A stretch of DNA of 37,770 nucleotides from Bacteroidota bacterium. GTDB taxonomy: Bacteria > Bacteroidota > Bacteroidia > Bacteroidales > PUMT01. Location: NCBI GenBank assembly GCA_003551495.1, contig PUMT01000149.1, positions 1 to 37,770 on the forward strand, read 5' to 3'. The notes below the pieces were generated by a model, which worked only from the letters and a program-made list of their open reading frames with translations, searched no databases and was not told where the DNA came from. This document shows, piece after piece, positions 1 to 7,361 of this stretch. A program made the translations under genes and the position numbers. The stretch's first letter is position 1. Each line of letters starts with the position of its first letter.

Positions 1-2
1 AG

Positions 3-323
3 ATGGGCGGTGACTGTGATGTGATAATTCGCAAAGGTTATCCGGCTCTTGAAAACCACCCCCTGTTCACCGAAGCTGCTGCACATTTATCAAAGCAGTA
101 CCTTGGAAAAGGAATGGTAAAGGAACTTGATATAAGAATGACAACAGAGGACTTTGCTTATTTTGCAAAGAAATATCCTGCCGTTTTTTACCGTACCGGC
201 ACCGGTATGCCCGAAAAAAAGCTGCATACCCCCTATTTTGATATAAATGATGAAATTATTGAAAATGCCATGGGGAACCTTGCATGGCTGGCATATAATT
301 TTACAGGCGGAGAAGTTGGGTAA
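3..323 (+). CDS. M20 family amidohydrolase/peptidase, C-terminal fragment (cut by window edge)
   Basis: This is the last 106 residues of a metal-dependent amidohydrolase of the M20 family, probably the M20D branch that includes N-acyl-amino-acid and aminobenzoyl-glutamate hydrolases. The frame is open to the window edge, so the first ATG seen is internal and the real start lies upstream. Visible family marks are the TTEDFAYF motif (local residues 47-54), which carries an acidic residue of the active site, and LHTPYFDINDE (74-84), whose histidine is the usual C-terminal metal ligand. The metal-binding N-terminal half is outside the window, so the substrate cannot be judged. The stop is TAA. 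About 140 non-coding bases separate it from the ferredoxin gene. Family assignment is firm; subfamily is inference. Confidence 0.85.
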   Translation: MGGDCDVIIRKGYPALENHPLFTEAAAHLSKQYLGKGMVKELDIRMTTEDFAYFAKKYPAVFYRTGTGMPEKKLHTPYFDINDEIIENAMGNLAWLAYNFTGGEVG

Positions 324-360
324 CCCTTCAGGTTCATTAAAAAATGCGATAAGTCAGTTT

Positions 361-387
361 TTTGTTGAGCTATTTTTTATATTTTTG
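361..387 (+). promoter_or_regulatory. Possible Bacteroidota promoter for the ferredoxin gene
   Basis: TATTTTTG at 380-387 fits the Bacteroidota -7 box TAnnTTTG. A TTTG at 361-364 could be the -33 box, but the spacing is only 15 bases, shorter than the usual 17-23, so this is weak. The box lies about 80 bases before the ferredoxin start. Confidence 0.3.
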
Positions 388-465
388 CCTTTTAATAATC
401 TCTATTCTAAAACAGAATTAACGGGAAAAGATCATTGAAATTTCTAACTAAAAACCTGATTTGAA

Positions 466-633
466 ATGGCTTACGTAATTAATGAAGATTGCACAGCTTG
501 CGGTAGCTGCATAGATGAATGTCCTGTTGAGGCAATATCTGAAGGGGACATTTACAAGATTGACCCCGAAACATGTACTGATTGTGGTGCATGCGTGGAT
601 GTTTGTCCTGTTGATGCAATTCATCCGGAATAG
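466..633 (+). CDS. 2[4Fe-4S] ferredoxin
   Basis: A 55-residue bacterial-type ferredoxin, a small cytoplasmic electron carrier. It has two complete CxxCxxCxxxCP cluster motifs: Cys9, Cys12, Cys15 and Cys19, followed by Cys37, Cys40, Cys43 and Cys47, with the usual two-fold internal symmetry (each ends in CPV-x-AI). Length matches clostridial-type 2[4Fe-4S] ferredoxins. The start ATG at 466 gives MAYVINEDC, the standard N-terminus of the family. It stands alone between the M20 gene and a strong bidirectional terminator, so it is probably monocistronic. Such ferredoxins serve pyruvate:ferredoxin oxidoreductase and hydrogenases in anaerobes; the actual partner cannot be read here. The identification itself is essentially certain. 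Confidence 0.95.
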   Translation: MAYVINEDCTACGSCIDECPVEAISEGDIYKIDPETCTDCGACVDVCPVDAIHPE

Positions 634-654
634 TTCGGCAGCAAGTTGTCATAT

Positions 655-684
655 AAAAAAGTCCCCTGAAACGGGGACTTTTTT
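655..684. terminator. Bidirectional Rho-independent terminator
   Basis: The stem GTCCCC (661-666) pairs with GGGGAC (673-678) around a six-base loop. An A-run (655-660) lies on the left and a T-run (679-684) on the right, so the hairpin has a U-tract in both directions. It sits between the ferredoxin (plus) and fhs (minus), which converge, and can end both transcripts. Confidence 0.9.
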
Positions 685-721
685 ATTTATGAAACAAGGT
701 TAAATAACATATCCCGGATGA

Positions 722-2395
722 TCAGGATAACCCGGTGATATTGCCTTTATTATCAATGTCTATTGACTCGGCTGCAGGCGAGGAGGATAAACCGGGCATC
801 CGCATTATGTTGCCTGTTATCGGAATGACAAATCCGGCTCCTGATGCTATTTCAATTTCCCTGACGGTTACCACAAAATCCTTTGGGCGTCCAAGCAGTT
901 TTGGATTGTCTGACAAGGAGTTTTGCGTCTTTGCAATACATACAGGTAACTTGTCTAGACCCAGGGCTTCAATCTTCTTCATATCTTTTTTGGCCTTTGC
1001 GGTAAAGTCAACTGCATTAGCTCCATAGATCTTTTTGGCAATCGTTTCAACTTTTTTCACAATATCCCATTCCCATTCGTACATAGGAGTGTATTTCGTT
1101 TTACAGCTTTCAGTAATCTGCACAACACCGTGTGCCAGATCTGTCGCCCCGTCTCCTCCTTTTCCCCATACGTCGGCTACAATTGCCTCAATACCTTTCT
1201 CCCGGCATTTTTCCTGAACAAGCTTCACCTCTTCATCTGTATCGGTAAAAAACTTGTTAATTGCCACTACCGCATCAATGTTAAACCTCTTAATATTTTC
1301 AACATGTTTTTCAAGGTTGGCCAATCCCCTTTCAAGTGCTTTCAGGTTGGGTTCTTTCAGTTCCTTTATACCTGCGCCTCCATGGTATTTCAGCGCCCTG
1401 ATGGTAGCCACGAGCACAACAGCTTTCGGAGATAGTCCGGAATAACCGCATTTAATATCGAAAAACTTTTCAGCCCCCAGATCGAATCCAAAACCTGCCT
1501 CGGTAACAACGTATTCAGAAAGCGACAATCCCATACGCGTTGCAATCAATGAATTGGTTCCCTGTGCAATGTTCGCGAAAGGCCCCCCGTGAATAATTGC
1601 CGGGGTGTTTTCGATTGTTTGAACCAGGTTAGGTTTAACTGCATCTTTCAGAAGGGCTGCCATTGCACCATTTGCTTTCAAATCCCTTGCAAATACAGGC
1701 TTCTTGTCAAATGTAAACCCAACAAATATGTTACCCATCCTCTCTTTCAGGTCATCAAGGTCTTTCGCCAGGCAAAGAATTGCCATTATTTCAGAAGCAG
1801 CCGTGATATTGAATCCTGCTTCACGGGGAACTCCGCCCATAGATCCGCCAAGGCCCACAACAATATGGCGAAGCGAACGGTCGTTCATATCCATCGAGCG
1901 CTTCCACACTATTGTTCGTGGGTCCAGACAAAATCCATTTCCGTTGTTGTGGTGTATACAATTGTCTATCATAGCAGCAAGCAGGTTATTTGCCTTTTCC
2001 ACAGCAGCAAAATCACCTGTAAAATGGAGGTTTATATCTTCCATGGGAAGCACCTGGGAATAGCCTCCTCCTGCTGCCCCTCCCTTGATCCCAAAAACAG
2101 GTCCAAGTGAAGGTTCCCTCAAAACTACAGTGCATTTTTTACCTATCTTATTCAGAGCCTGTGCAAGGCCAATGGAAGTTGTAGTCTTTCCTTCTCCGGC
2201 TGGAGTAGGAGACATGGCGGAAACAAGTATCAGGTTGTTCTTCCCGGATTTTTCCTCATCAATATAACTTAAAGGTATTTTTGCCTTGTACTTGCCGTAA
2301 TGTTCAAGATCTCCTGAAGGAATACCCAGTTGGGAAGCAATCTCATCAATATGCTTCATTTTAGCCGAAGAGGCAATTTCAATATCTGACTTCAT
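722..2395 (-). CDS. fhs: Formate--tetrahydrofolate ligase
   Basis: The enzyme joins formate to tetrahydrofolate using ATP, giving 10-formyl-THF for one-carbon metabolism in the cytoplasm. The protein has 557 residues, the usual family length. It carries the signature nucleotide-binding segment TPAGEGKTTTSIGL at residues 64-77 and the conserved KRSMDMNDR segment in the first half. The ATG at 2395 gives the normal N-terminus beginning about 60 residues before the P-loop. The gene is transcribed toward the ferredoxin gene and shares its terminator. gldB lies 121 bases upstream on the same strand, and I see no TAnnTTTG box between them. GcvH, encoded about 23 kb away, feeds the same THF pool, but the two are not linked genetically. 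No odd features. Confidence 0.97.
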   Translation of the reverse strand: MKSDIEIASSAKMKHIDEIASQLGIPSGDLEHYGKYKAKIPLSYIDEEKSGKNNLILVSAMSPTPAGEGKTTTSIGLAQALNKIGKKCTVVLREPSLGPVFGIKGGAAGGGYSQVLPMEDINLHFTGDFAAVEKANNLLAAMIDNCIHHNNGNGFCLDPRTIVWKRSMDMNDRSLRHIVVGLGGSMGGVPREAGFNITAASEIMAILCLAKDLDDLKERMGNIFVGFTFDKKPVFARDLKANGAMAALLKDAVKPNLVQTIENTPAIIHGGPFANIAQGTNSLIATRMGLSLSEYVVTEAGFGFDLGAEKFFDIKCGYSGLSPKAVVLVATIRALKYHGGAGIKELKEPNLKALERGLANLEKHVENIKRFNIDAVVAINKFFTDTDEEVKLVQEKCREKGIEAIVADVWGKGGDGATDLAHGVVQITESCKTKYTPMYEWEWDIVKKVETIAKKIYGANAVDFTAKAKKDMKKIEALGLDKLPVCIAKTQNSLSDNPKLLGRPKDFVVTVREIEIASGAGFVIPITGNIMRMPGLSSSPAAESIDIDNKGNITGLS

Positions 2396-2516
2396 ATTAA
2401 AAAACAGTTTAAGTAATTATCCATAAATTAATTGTGTTAATATAATTGTCTTTTTGTCAAACAAAAGCAGCCTGAAACCGTGTTGTGAAACCCACGGACA
2501 AATTTCCGGAAGCCAA

Positions 2517-3584
2517 TCAAGGCCTGTATCTTGCTTCATTCAATATTTTCTGGTAATCATGGTTATTCATAAACTCCTCAAGTGTAACGTCTGGGTTCCT
2601 TCTCATATATGATTCGGCAATCTGCCATCCAAGCCACACCACAGCTCTTGCAGGAGATTCCCTTGTGAACTCTGAAGTAAAGGGGCCATCATTTATAAAC
2701 CTGCTGATATCTCTCTTGTTTGTAGAAAACAAAAGGCGGTTCTCAACAAGGTAAGTCCACATCACATCTTCGTTATTCCGGCACCATTCAAGCTGCGGAC
2801 TGGTAAAACCGGTTATCAGCGTATCATGTTGATCTGGCAGCATCATCTTTTTAAAATACATAATGCGGCCGTGATATATCATATTGGATATCAAATTGTC
2901 AACACTGTCTGCATATTCAAATTCAGTCAATGCCCAGGCTTTCATGCAGTCTGATACTACCTTGCCAGGGTGCATTTTCATTTGCTTGTACCTGGGTATA
3001 TGAAGCTGATCATAAAACTTATGCCCTTCCCCAAGATACTTGTCAAGCCCAATTGCAAGAATGCTCTCAGATGTTGCAATTGACTGGTTAAACCCTGCAA
3101 TAAAGGTATAAACAGCCGGAACGGTATAGCCGGGGAAAAAGTATTTGTATCTCCTGAAAGCCTCTGAAAGTCCTGATTCAATATCCTCCAGATCCGGGAA
3201 CACCTCTTTTACCTCCATCTGCAACTGATGTATATCATAGTCAGTCAGAAAGCTTCTCAGATTACTTTCGTATGCAGGTGAACCGGGATTGCCAATTCTT
3301 ATAATGAGATTATTATATATTTCAAAAAAATCGCCATACTTCTCCTGCAAATTTTTAACCTCCTCATCAATATTTTCCAGATCAAGATTTAACAGATCTT
3401 TTTCCAGGCGCTTTATCTCAATATTTGCTTCAATACCTGATAGATCCACCCTGCTTCTGTCAGAGGGAGCACAGGAAAAAAACAGAAAGGCAAAAACAAA
3501 TGGCATTACAAATAATGAACCAGGAAAGAGAATCTTTTTATGCAGGATAAATCTTTCAATTACGAAAAAACCTCTCATACTCAC
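2517..3584 (-). CDS. gldB: GldB-like gliding-motility lipoprotein
   Basis: A lipoprotein of the Bacteroidota GldB family, needed for gliding and type IX secretion in Flavobacterium; its biochemical role is unknown. The 355-residue product has a basic, hydrophobic N-terminus ending in a lipobox-like FLFFSC with Cys38 as the likely acylation site, so the mature protein would be membrane-anchored on the periplasmic side. The C-terminal segment SPARAVVWLGWQIAESYM (about 315-332), followed by a TLEEFM motif, is characteristic of GldB. The start could be Met1 or Met3. In flavobacteria gldB is often near nadE; here nadE lies about 1.3 kb away on the opposite strand with an outer-membrane protein gene between. 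SprA is encoded in the same window, supporting a gliding/T9SS role. Family call is from recognised motifs; function is by analogy. Confidence 0.85.
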   Translation of the reverse strand: MSMRGFFVIERFILHKKILFPGSLFVMPFVFAFLFFSCAPSDRSRVDLSGIEANIEIKRLEKDLLNLDLENIDEEVKNLQEKYGDFFEIYNNLIIRIGNPGSPAYESNLRSFLTDYDIHQLQMEVKEVFPDLEDIESGLSEAFRRYKYFFPGYTVPAVYTFIAGFNQSIATSESILAIGLDKYLGEGHKFYDQLHIPRYKQMKMHPGKVVSDCMKAWALTEFEYADSVDNLISNMIYHGRIMYFKKMMLPDQHDTLITGFTSPQLEWCRNNEDVMWTYLVENRLLFSTNKRDISRFINDGPFTSEFTRESPARAVVWLGWQIAESYMRRNPDVTLEEFMNNHDYQKILNEARYRP

Positions 3585-3671
3585 CCGTTAATAGTTTCAA
3601 ATGGTTATACAAATGAACATAAAATTTGATTAATCTCACGCTTTTCACCTAAAGAATGTTAAAAAATATAT

Positions 3672-3701
3672 CAAACATAATTGAAAAATTATTTCTGGCA
3701 A
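3672..3701 (-). promoter_or_regulatory. Bacteroidota-type promoter upstream of gldB
   Basis: On the minus strand, TTG (complement of 3699-3701) is followed after 19 bases by TATGTTTG (complement of 3672-3679). This fits the Bacteroidota -33/-7 pattern. The -7 box lies about 88 bases before the gldB start. Supported by pattern match only. Confidence 0.5.
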
Positions 3702-3831
3702 GGTATATGCAAATTTTATTTAATTTTGTGTACGTAAAACATAATTAAACGGTTGCATCAGCAGGCAATATTGCTGCAACCATACCCCTGAATATTTGCC
3801 TGAGAGATAATTTGCAAACCAGTATCTGATT

Positions 3832-4488
3832 ATGAGAAAACACTTTTTACTGATATTGTTTCTGACCGTTACATCCGGTGCCCTTTCCCAGGGAATACGT
3901 TTTAGTGTGATCACTGAACCTCAGCTTGGCTGGCTGAAGTCAAATACTCAAGGTGTCAGCAATGAGGGCGTTGCCGCAGGATTCAGCGCAGGAATGAAAG
4001 CCGATTATTTTTTCAACCCAAACTATGCTTTTTCCACAGGTATTACTATAGGAAACATTGGTGGCAAGCTGCTGTTTGAAGATGGTATGGACATTCAGTT
4101 CGACCAGGGCACTCATCAGGTTGCACCCGGAAGCACGGTTAAGTACAACCTCAGGTATGTTAATGTCCCCATAAGTATGGAGTTCATTTCAAGGGAGATA
4201 GGTTATACTACAATTTTTTCCAACCTGGGATTCGGAACACATTTCAATATAAGGGCAACAGCAGACGAAAGCCAGGCCGGACTAAAGGATGCCGGGATCT
4301 CCGATGAGATTAATTTATTCAGTATGTCATATCATATCGGTGCCGGTGTTTACTATTCACTGGGGGGACAGACAGGATTGATAGCGGGACTTAATTACCG
4401 CCATCATTTTGTTGACCTGATCAGCAGCAAAAGTGATTACAATGCTTTATCCCATTCTGTTTCCGTAAGATTGGGAGTACTTTTTTAG
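3832..4488 (+). CDS. Outer-membrane beta-barrel protein (OMP_b-brl_2 / PorT-like)
   Basis: A 218-residue protein with an N-terminal signal peptide (MRKHFLLILFLTVTSGALSQ, probable cleavage after ALSQ). It then shows alternating hydrophobic/polar strands with many Gly and aromatic residues, ending in VSVRLGVLF with a terminal Phe, as expected for an outer-membrane barrel of about eight strands. This matches the broad Bacteroidota family often annotated as porin family or PorT family. I do not see enough to call it the true T9SS component PorT/SprT. It sits between gldB (divergent) and nadE. A TAATTTTG -7-like box lies at 3721-3728, but no -33 box is visible at the right distance. Specific function unknown. 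Confidence 0.75.
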   Translation: MRKHFLLILFLTVTSGALSQGIRFSVITEPQLGWLKSNTQGVSNEGVAAGFSAGMKADYFFNPNYAFSTGITIGNIGGKLLFEDGMDIQFDQGTHQVAPGSTVKYNLRYVNVPISMEFISREIGYTTIFSNLGFGTHFNIRATADESQAGLKDAGISDEINLFSMSYHIGAGVYYSLGGQTGLIAGLNYRHHFVDLISSKSDYNALSHSVSVRLGVLF

Positions 4489-4613
4489 CCTTTTTTAAAA
4501 AAAGAAAAGCTGAAGAAATTGTTTGCCGGAAAAAAGATGAATAAAAAGGGAAGTTCCCTCACCTTCGGGAGATAAAAAATGGAGGTTACATTTGGTATTT
4601 CACTGTAACTCTA

Positions 4614-4631
4614 ATAATTTATACAGATGAA
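4614..4631 (+). repeat. 18-base direct repeat, copy 1
   Basis: ATAATTTATACAGATGAA, identical to 4854-4871 and exactly 240 bases upstream of it. In this copy the ATG (4627-4629) opens a four-codon frame, ATG AAT CGT CCA TGA, so it looks like a decoy or relic of the nadE start. Confidence 0.85.
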
Positions 4632-4635
4632 TCGT

Positions 4636-4688
4636 CCATGACGATATTTTCAATATCTTCACAAAATTCAATGAAAATATTGTCATGG
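4636..4688. repeat. 17-bp inverted repeat (RNA hairpin candidate)
   Basis: The left arm CCATGACGATATTTTCA (4636-4652) pairs with the right arm TGAAAATATTGTCATGG (4672-4688) over all 17 positions. One pair is G-T, which would be G-U in RNA. The loop is 19 bases. There is no U-tract after the right arm, so it does not look like a standard terminator for the upstream gene. It lies inside the 240-base unit bounded by the direct repeats. Confidence 0.85.
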
Positions 4689-4853
4689 TAAGATGCATAA
4701 GGCCAATAACTTAATAAATATATTTTCTTATGAATTCCCCATGATTCTTAAGACTCATAAAAAGACATGAATAAATGTGGGGAATCCATCGGATTGAAAA
4801 GCAATAGTTCAAAGTCAATATTAGGTGAAATATTGATAAACAATTTACTAAAC

Positions 4854-4871
4854 ATAATTTATACAGATGAA
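4854..4871 (+). repeat. 18-base direct repeat, copy 2, overlapping the nadE start
   Basis: ATAATTTATACAGATGAA, identical to 4614-4631. The ATG at 4867-4869 is the nadE start codon, so the repeat covers the last 13 bases of the leader and the first codons. Confidence 0.85.
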
Positions 4872-6522
4872 AATAGCGCTTGCCCAGTTAAATTATCATG
4901 TAGGTGACCTGGTTACAAATACTACCGATATTGTTCTGAATATAAAGAAAGCCCAGCAATTCAATGTTGATCTTTTAATATTTTCGGAATTGTCGGTTTG
5001 CGGCTACCCGCCGCTTGATTTGCTGGACTACCCCGGATTTGTAAAAAAGTGTCTGGAATCAGTCGAAAGCATTGCCCGGATATGCACTGATATTGGAGTT
5101 ATTATTGGCAGCCCTTCATTCAATGAAAATGAAAAGGGGAAAAACCTTTATAATTCTGCCTTTTTCCTGTATGACGGCAATATTCAAAGTGTCCATCATA
5201 AAACACTTTTGCCTGACTATGATATTTTTGATGAGTGCCGTTATTTTGAACCCAACAATGAGTTCAGGATAATCGATTTTAAAGGGAAAAAAATCGGCAT
5301 TGCAATATGTGAAGACTTTTGGTTCAGTCAACCCGTTGCTAACAGTTTTGGGAGAACTCTCCTTTACAGGGAATCTCCAATGGACAAGCTTATGGAACTT
5401 AATCCCGATTTTGTTGCAGGTCTGGTGGCAACACCATTTGCAGCTTCCAGAATAGAGGCCAGGAAGGAGGTATATATGAAAAACTCCGAAAAATACGGTA
5501 TTCCCCTGTTTGTGGTAAATCAGACAGGCGCCAACAGTGATCTTGTTTTTGAAGGCGGCTCTCTTGTAATTAACCAAAAGGGAGAAGTATTTGACAGACT
5601 GGCCTTTTTTGAAGAGGATTTTCAGATATATGAACTTGACGAAGTAACAGATACCAGGGCACACGGATTAAAATTAAATATAAAGGACCCGGTTGATATG
5701 ACATTCCAGGCACTTGTGCTTGGGGTAAGGGACTTTTTCTACAAGTTGGGTTTTAAAAAGGCAATAATAGGACTCTCCGGGGGAATAGATTCAGCCGTGA
5801 CAGCTGTTATTGCAGTGAAGGCACTGGGACAGAAAAATGTTGAAGCACTGATCCTGCCTTCACGTTACACAGCCAGGGACTCCCTTGAGGATGCAGTCAA
5901 GCTGGCAGAAACACTTGGGATCGGATATCACATTATTGAAATTGACCGGCTGTTTGATCTCTATACCGAACTTTTAAACCCTCTCTTTAACAATTTGCCT
6001 GAAGACAACACCGAGCAGAATATTCAGGCACGTATCAGAAGCAATATTCTGATGGCCTGTTCCAATAAGTTCGGAAGTGTGCTGCTTAACACATCCAACA
6101 AAAGTGAATCTGCTGCAGGATATTCAACACTTTACGGCGATATGTGCGGCAGCCTTTCTGTTCTGGGAGATGTTTACAAAACAAGGGTATATGAAATTGC
6201 AGGGTATATTAACAAAAATACAGAAATAATTCCTGAAGGGATAATTTCAAGGCCTCCTTCGGCAGAACTTAAAGAGGATCAGAAAGACTCGGATGATCTG
6301 CCTGAATATGATCTTCTTGATAAAATACTTTACCAGTATATTGAACTGAACCGTTCAGCAAGTGAAATTAAGGAAGCGGGACTTGACCCGTCATCAGTTG
6401 ACAAAACCATATCACTTGTAAATAACTCCGAGTACAAACGATACCAGTCTCCTCCGGTCATAAGGGTGTCGGAAAAGGCATTTGGATATGGAAGGAAAAT
6501 ACCGCTTGTAGGAAAGTTTTAA
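4867..6522 (+). CDS. nadE: Glutamine-dependent NAD+ synthetase
   Basis: Catalyses the last step of NAD biosynthesis, amidating deamido-NAD+ with ammonia drawn from glutamine. The 551-residue protein is the two-domain form. The N-terminal nitrilase-like glutaminase domain carries the triad Glu41 (in FSELSVCGYPP), Lys112 (in HHKTLLPDY) and Cys148 (in GIAICEDFW). The C-terminal synthetase domain carries the ATP-binding SGGIDS loop near residues 303-308 and the conserved NKSESAAGYSTLYGDMCG segment. Length is normal for the family. The start ATG lies inside an 18-base repeat copied 240 bases upstream. A Crp/Fnr-type regulator follows 136 bases later. The separate ammonia-only form seen in some bacteria is excluded by the complete glutaminase domain. 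Confidence 0.97.
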   Translation: MKIALAQLNYHVGDLVTNTTDIVLNIKKAQQFNVDLLIFSELSVCGYPPLDLLDYPGFVKKCLESVESIARICTDIGVIIGSPSFNENEKGKNLYNSAFFLYDGNIQSVHHKTLLPDYDIFDECRYFEPNNEFRIIDFKGKKIGIAICEDFWFSQPVANSFGRTLLYRESPMDKLMELNPDFVAGLVATPFAASRIEARKEVYMKNSEKYGIPLFVVNQTGANSDLVFEGGSLVINQKGEVFDRLAFFEEDFQIYELDEVTDTRAHGLKLNIKDPVDMTFQALVLGVRDFFYKLGFKKAIIGLSGGIDSAVTAVIAVKALGQKNVEALILPSRYTARDSLEDAVKLAETLGIGYHIIEIDRLFDLYTELLNPLFNNLPEDNTEQNIQARIRSNILMACSNKFGSVLLNTSNKSESAAGYSTLYGDMCGSLSVLGDVYKTRVYEIAGYINKNTEIIPEGIISRPPSAELKEDQKDSDDLPEYDLLDKILYQYIELNRSASEIKEAGLDPSSVDKTISLVNNSEYKRYQSPPVIRVSEKAFGYGRKIPLVGKF

Positions 6523-6658
6523 ACAGGCTGCTTCGGCTTAATACAATGAAAAAAACTGAATATTATAAGATTTTTACACAAAGCTGAGGCTTACATAAGG
6601 AATATACATAAATTTGCATTTTCTTAACCCGGGGTGAGGGATAACTTTTTTTCAGGCC

Positions 6659-7360
6659 ATGCAGAATACTTTATATATATGTGATAATTGCATTGACAAC
6701 CGTTTGTCAATCTTTAATTCCCTTTCAGTCAGGGAAAAAGAGATCCTGTCGCGTGATCACAAATGCCTGGAGTACAAAAAAGGGGATATTATTTACCTGG
6801 AAGGTGAAAAGCCCACCGGCTTGCTTTGTCTTTCATCAGGAAAGGTTAAAATTTACAAGGAGGGAATAGGCGGAAGGGAACAGATAGTTCGAATGGCTAA
6901 ACCTGTTGGGTTTATTGGATACAGGGCACTTTTTGCAGAAGAAAACTATATGGCATCTGCCGTTGCAATAGAAGATTCCAAAATATGTGTGATTAACAAA
7001 AATATGCTTTTCCAGGTTCTCAGAACCAACAGCGGTCTTTCGCTGAATATTATCAAATCATTTGCAAGTGAACTGGGTTTCTCAAACAGTCGCACTGTCA
7101 CACTTACACAGAAGCATATACGTGGCAGACTGGCTGAATCACTTATTTTTCTAAAAGAAACATACGGGCTTGAAGAAGACGGCAAAACCATTAAAGTTTA
7201 CCTCTCAAGGGAAGATCTGGCAAGCCTTTCAAATATGACAACCTCCAACGCAATCAGGACATTGTCAAACTTTGCATCGGAGAATGTTATTTCAATTGAC
7301 GGCAGGAGAATAAAGATAATTAACCCTGACAAGCTCGAAATAATAAGTGAAAGAGGGTAA
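6659..7360 (+). CDS. Crp/Fnr-family transcriptional regulator
   Basis: A 233-residue DNA-binding regulator. Residues about 20-130 form a cyclic-nucleotide-binding-like beta roll (EYKKGDIIYLEGEKPTGLL, then GREQIVRMAKPVGFIGYRAL), followed by the dimerisation helix. A C-terminal Crp-type winged helix-turn-helix follows, with LSREDLASLSNMTTSNAIR at about 181-199. Cysteines are at 8, 11, 36, 57 and 110. The N-terminal Cys8-x2-Cys11 pair recalls FNR, but the full four-cysteine FNR pattern is not obvious, so oxygen sensing by an Fe-S cluster is not supported. A TAAATTTG -7-like box lies at 6609-6616 without a clear -33 box. The gene converges with the alanine racemase gene, leaving one base between the stops. 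Its target genes are unknown. Confidence 0.9.
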   Translation: MQNTLYICDNCIDNRLSIFNSLSVREKEILSRDHKCLEYKKGDIIYLEGEKPTGLLCLSSGKVKIYKEGIGGREQIVRMAKPVGFIGYRALFAEENYMASAVAIEDSKICVINKNMLFQVLRTNSGLSLNIIKSFASELGFSNSRTVTLTQKHIRGRLAESLIFLKETYGLEEDGKTIKVYLSREDLASLSNMTTSNAIRTLSNFASENVISIDGRRIKIINPDKLEIISERG

Positions 7361-7361
7361 A

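Larger units (their letters stand above)
4489..4866. other. 378-base non-coding stretch rich in repeats and hairpins
   Basis: No credible gene on either strand. The stretch holds a 13-base odd palindrome (4547-4559, AGGGAA-G-TTCCCT), the first copy of an 18-base direct repeat (4614-4631), a long inverted repeat (4636-4688), and a weaker 8-bp inverted repeat (ATTCCCCA 4734-4741 with TGGGGAAT 4778-4785). The second direct-repeat copy begins at 4854 and overlaps the nadE start. No TAnnTTTG promoter box was found in the last 150 bases before nadE. Confidence 0.6.

Noticed and set aside
1589-2110. A 173-codon open frame on the plus strand
   Set aside because: It lies wholly antisense to fhs, has no recognisable domain, and its sequence is what the reverse complement of a conserved gene would give.
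3721-3728. TAATTTTG as promoter of the outer-membrane protein gene
   Set aside because: No TTG or TTTG at 17-23 bases upstream; AT-rich sequence gives such boxes by chance.
4489-4866. A riboswitch or small RNA gene in front of nadE
   Set aside because: The hairpins do not match a riboswitch I know, and no promoter or terminator bounds a transcript; kept only as repeats.
5116-5664. A 182-codon minus-strand open frame inside nadE
   Set aside because: Antisense to the conserved glutaminase domain of nadE; no family match by eye and no promoter or ribosome-binding site.
6659-7360. An oxygen-sensing FNR with an Fe-S cluster
   Set aside because: Only the N-terminal Cys8-x2-Cys11 pair is suggestive; the third N-terminal cysteine of the FNR pattern is missing at the right distance.
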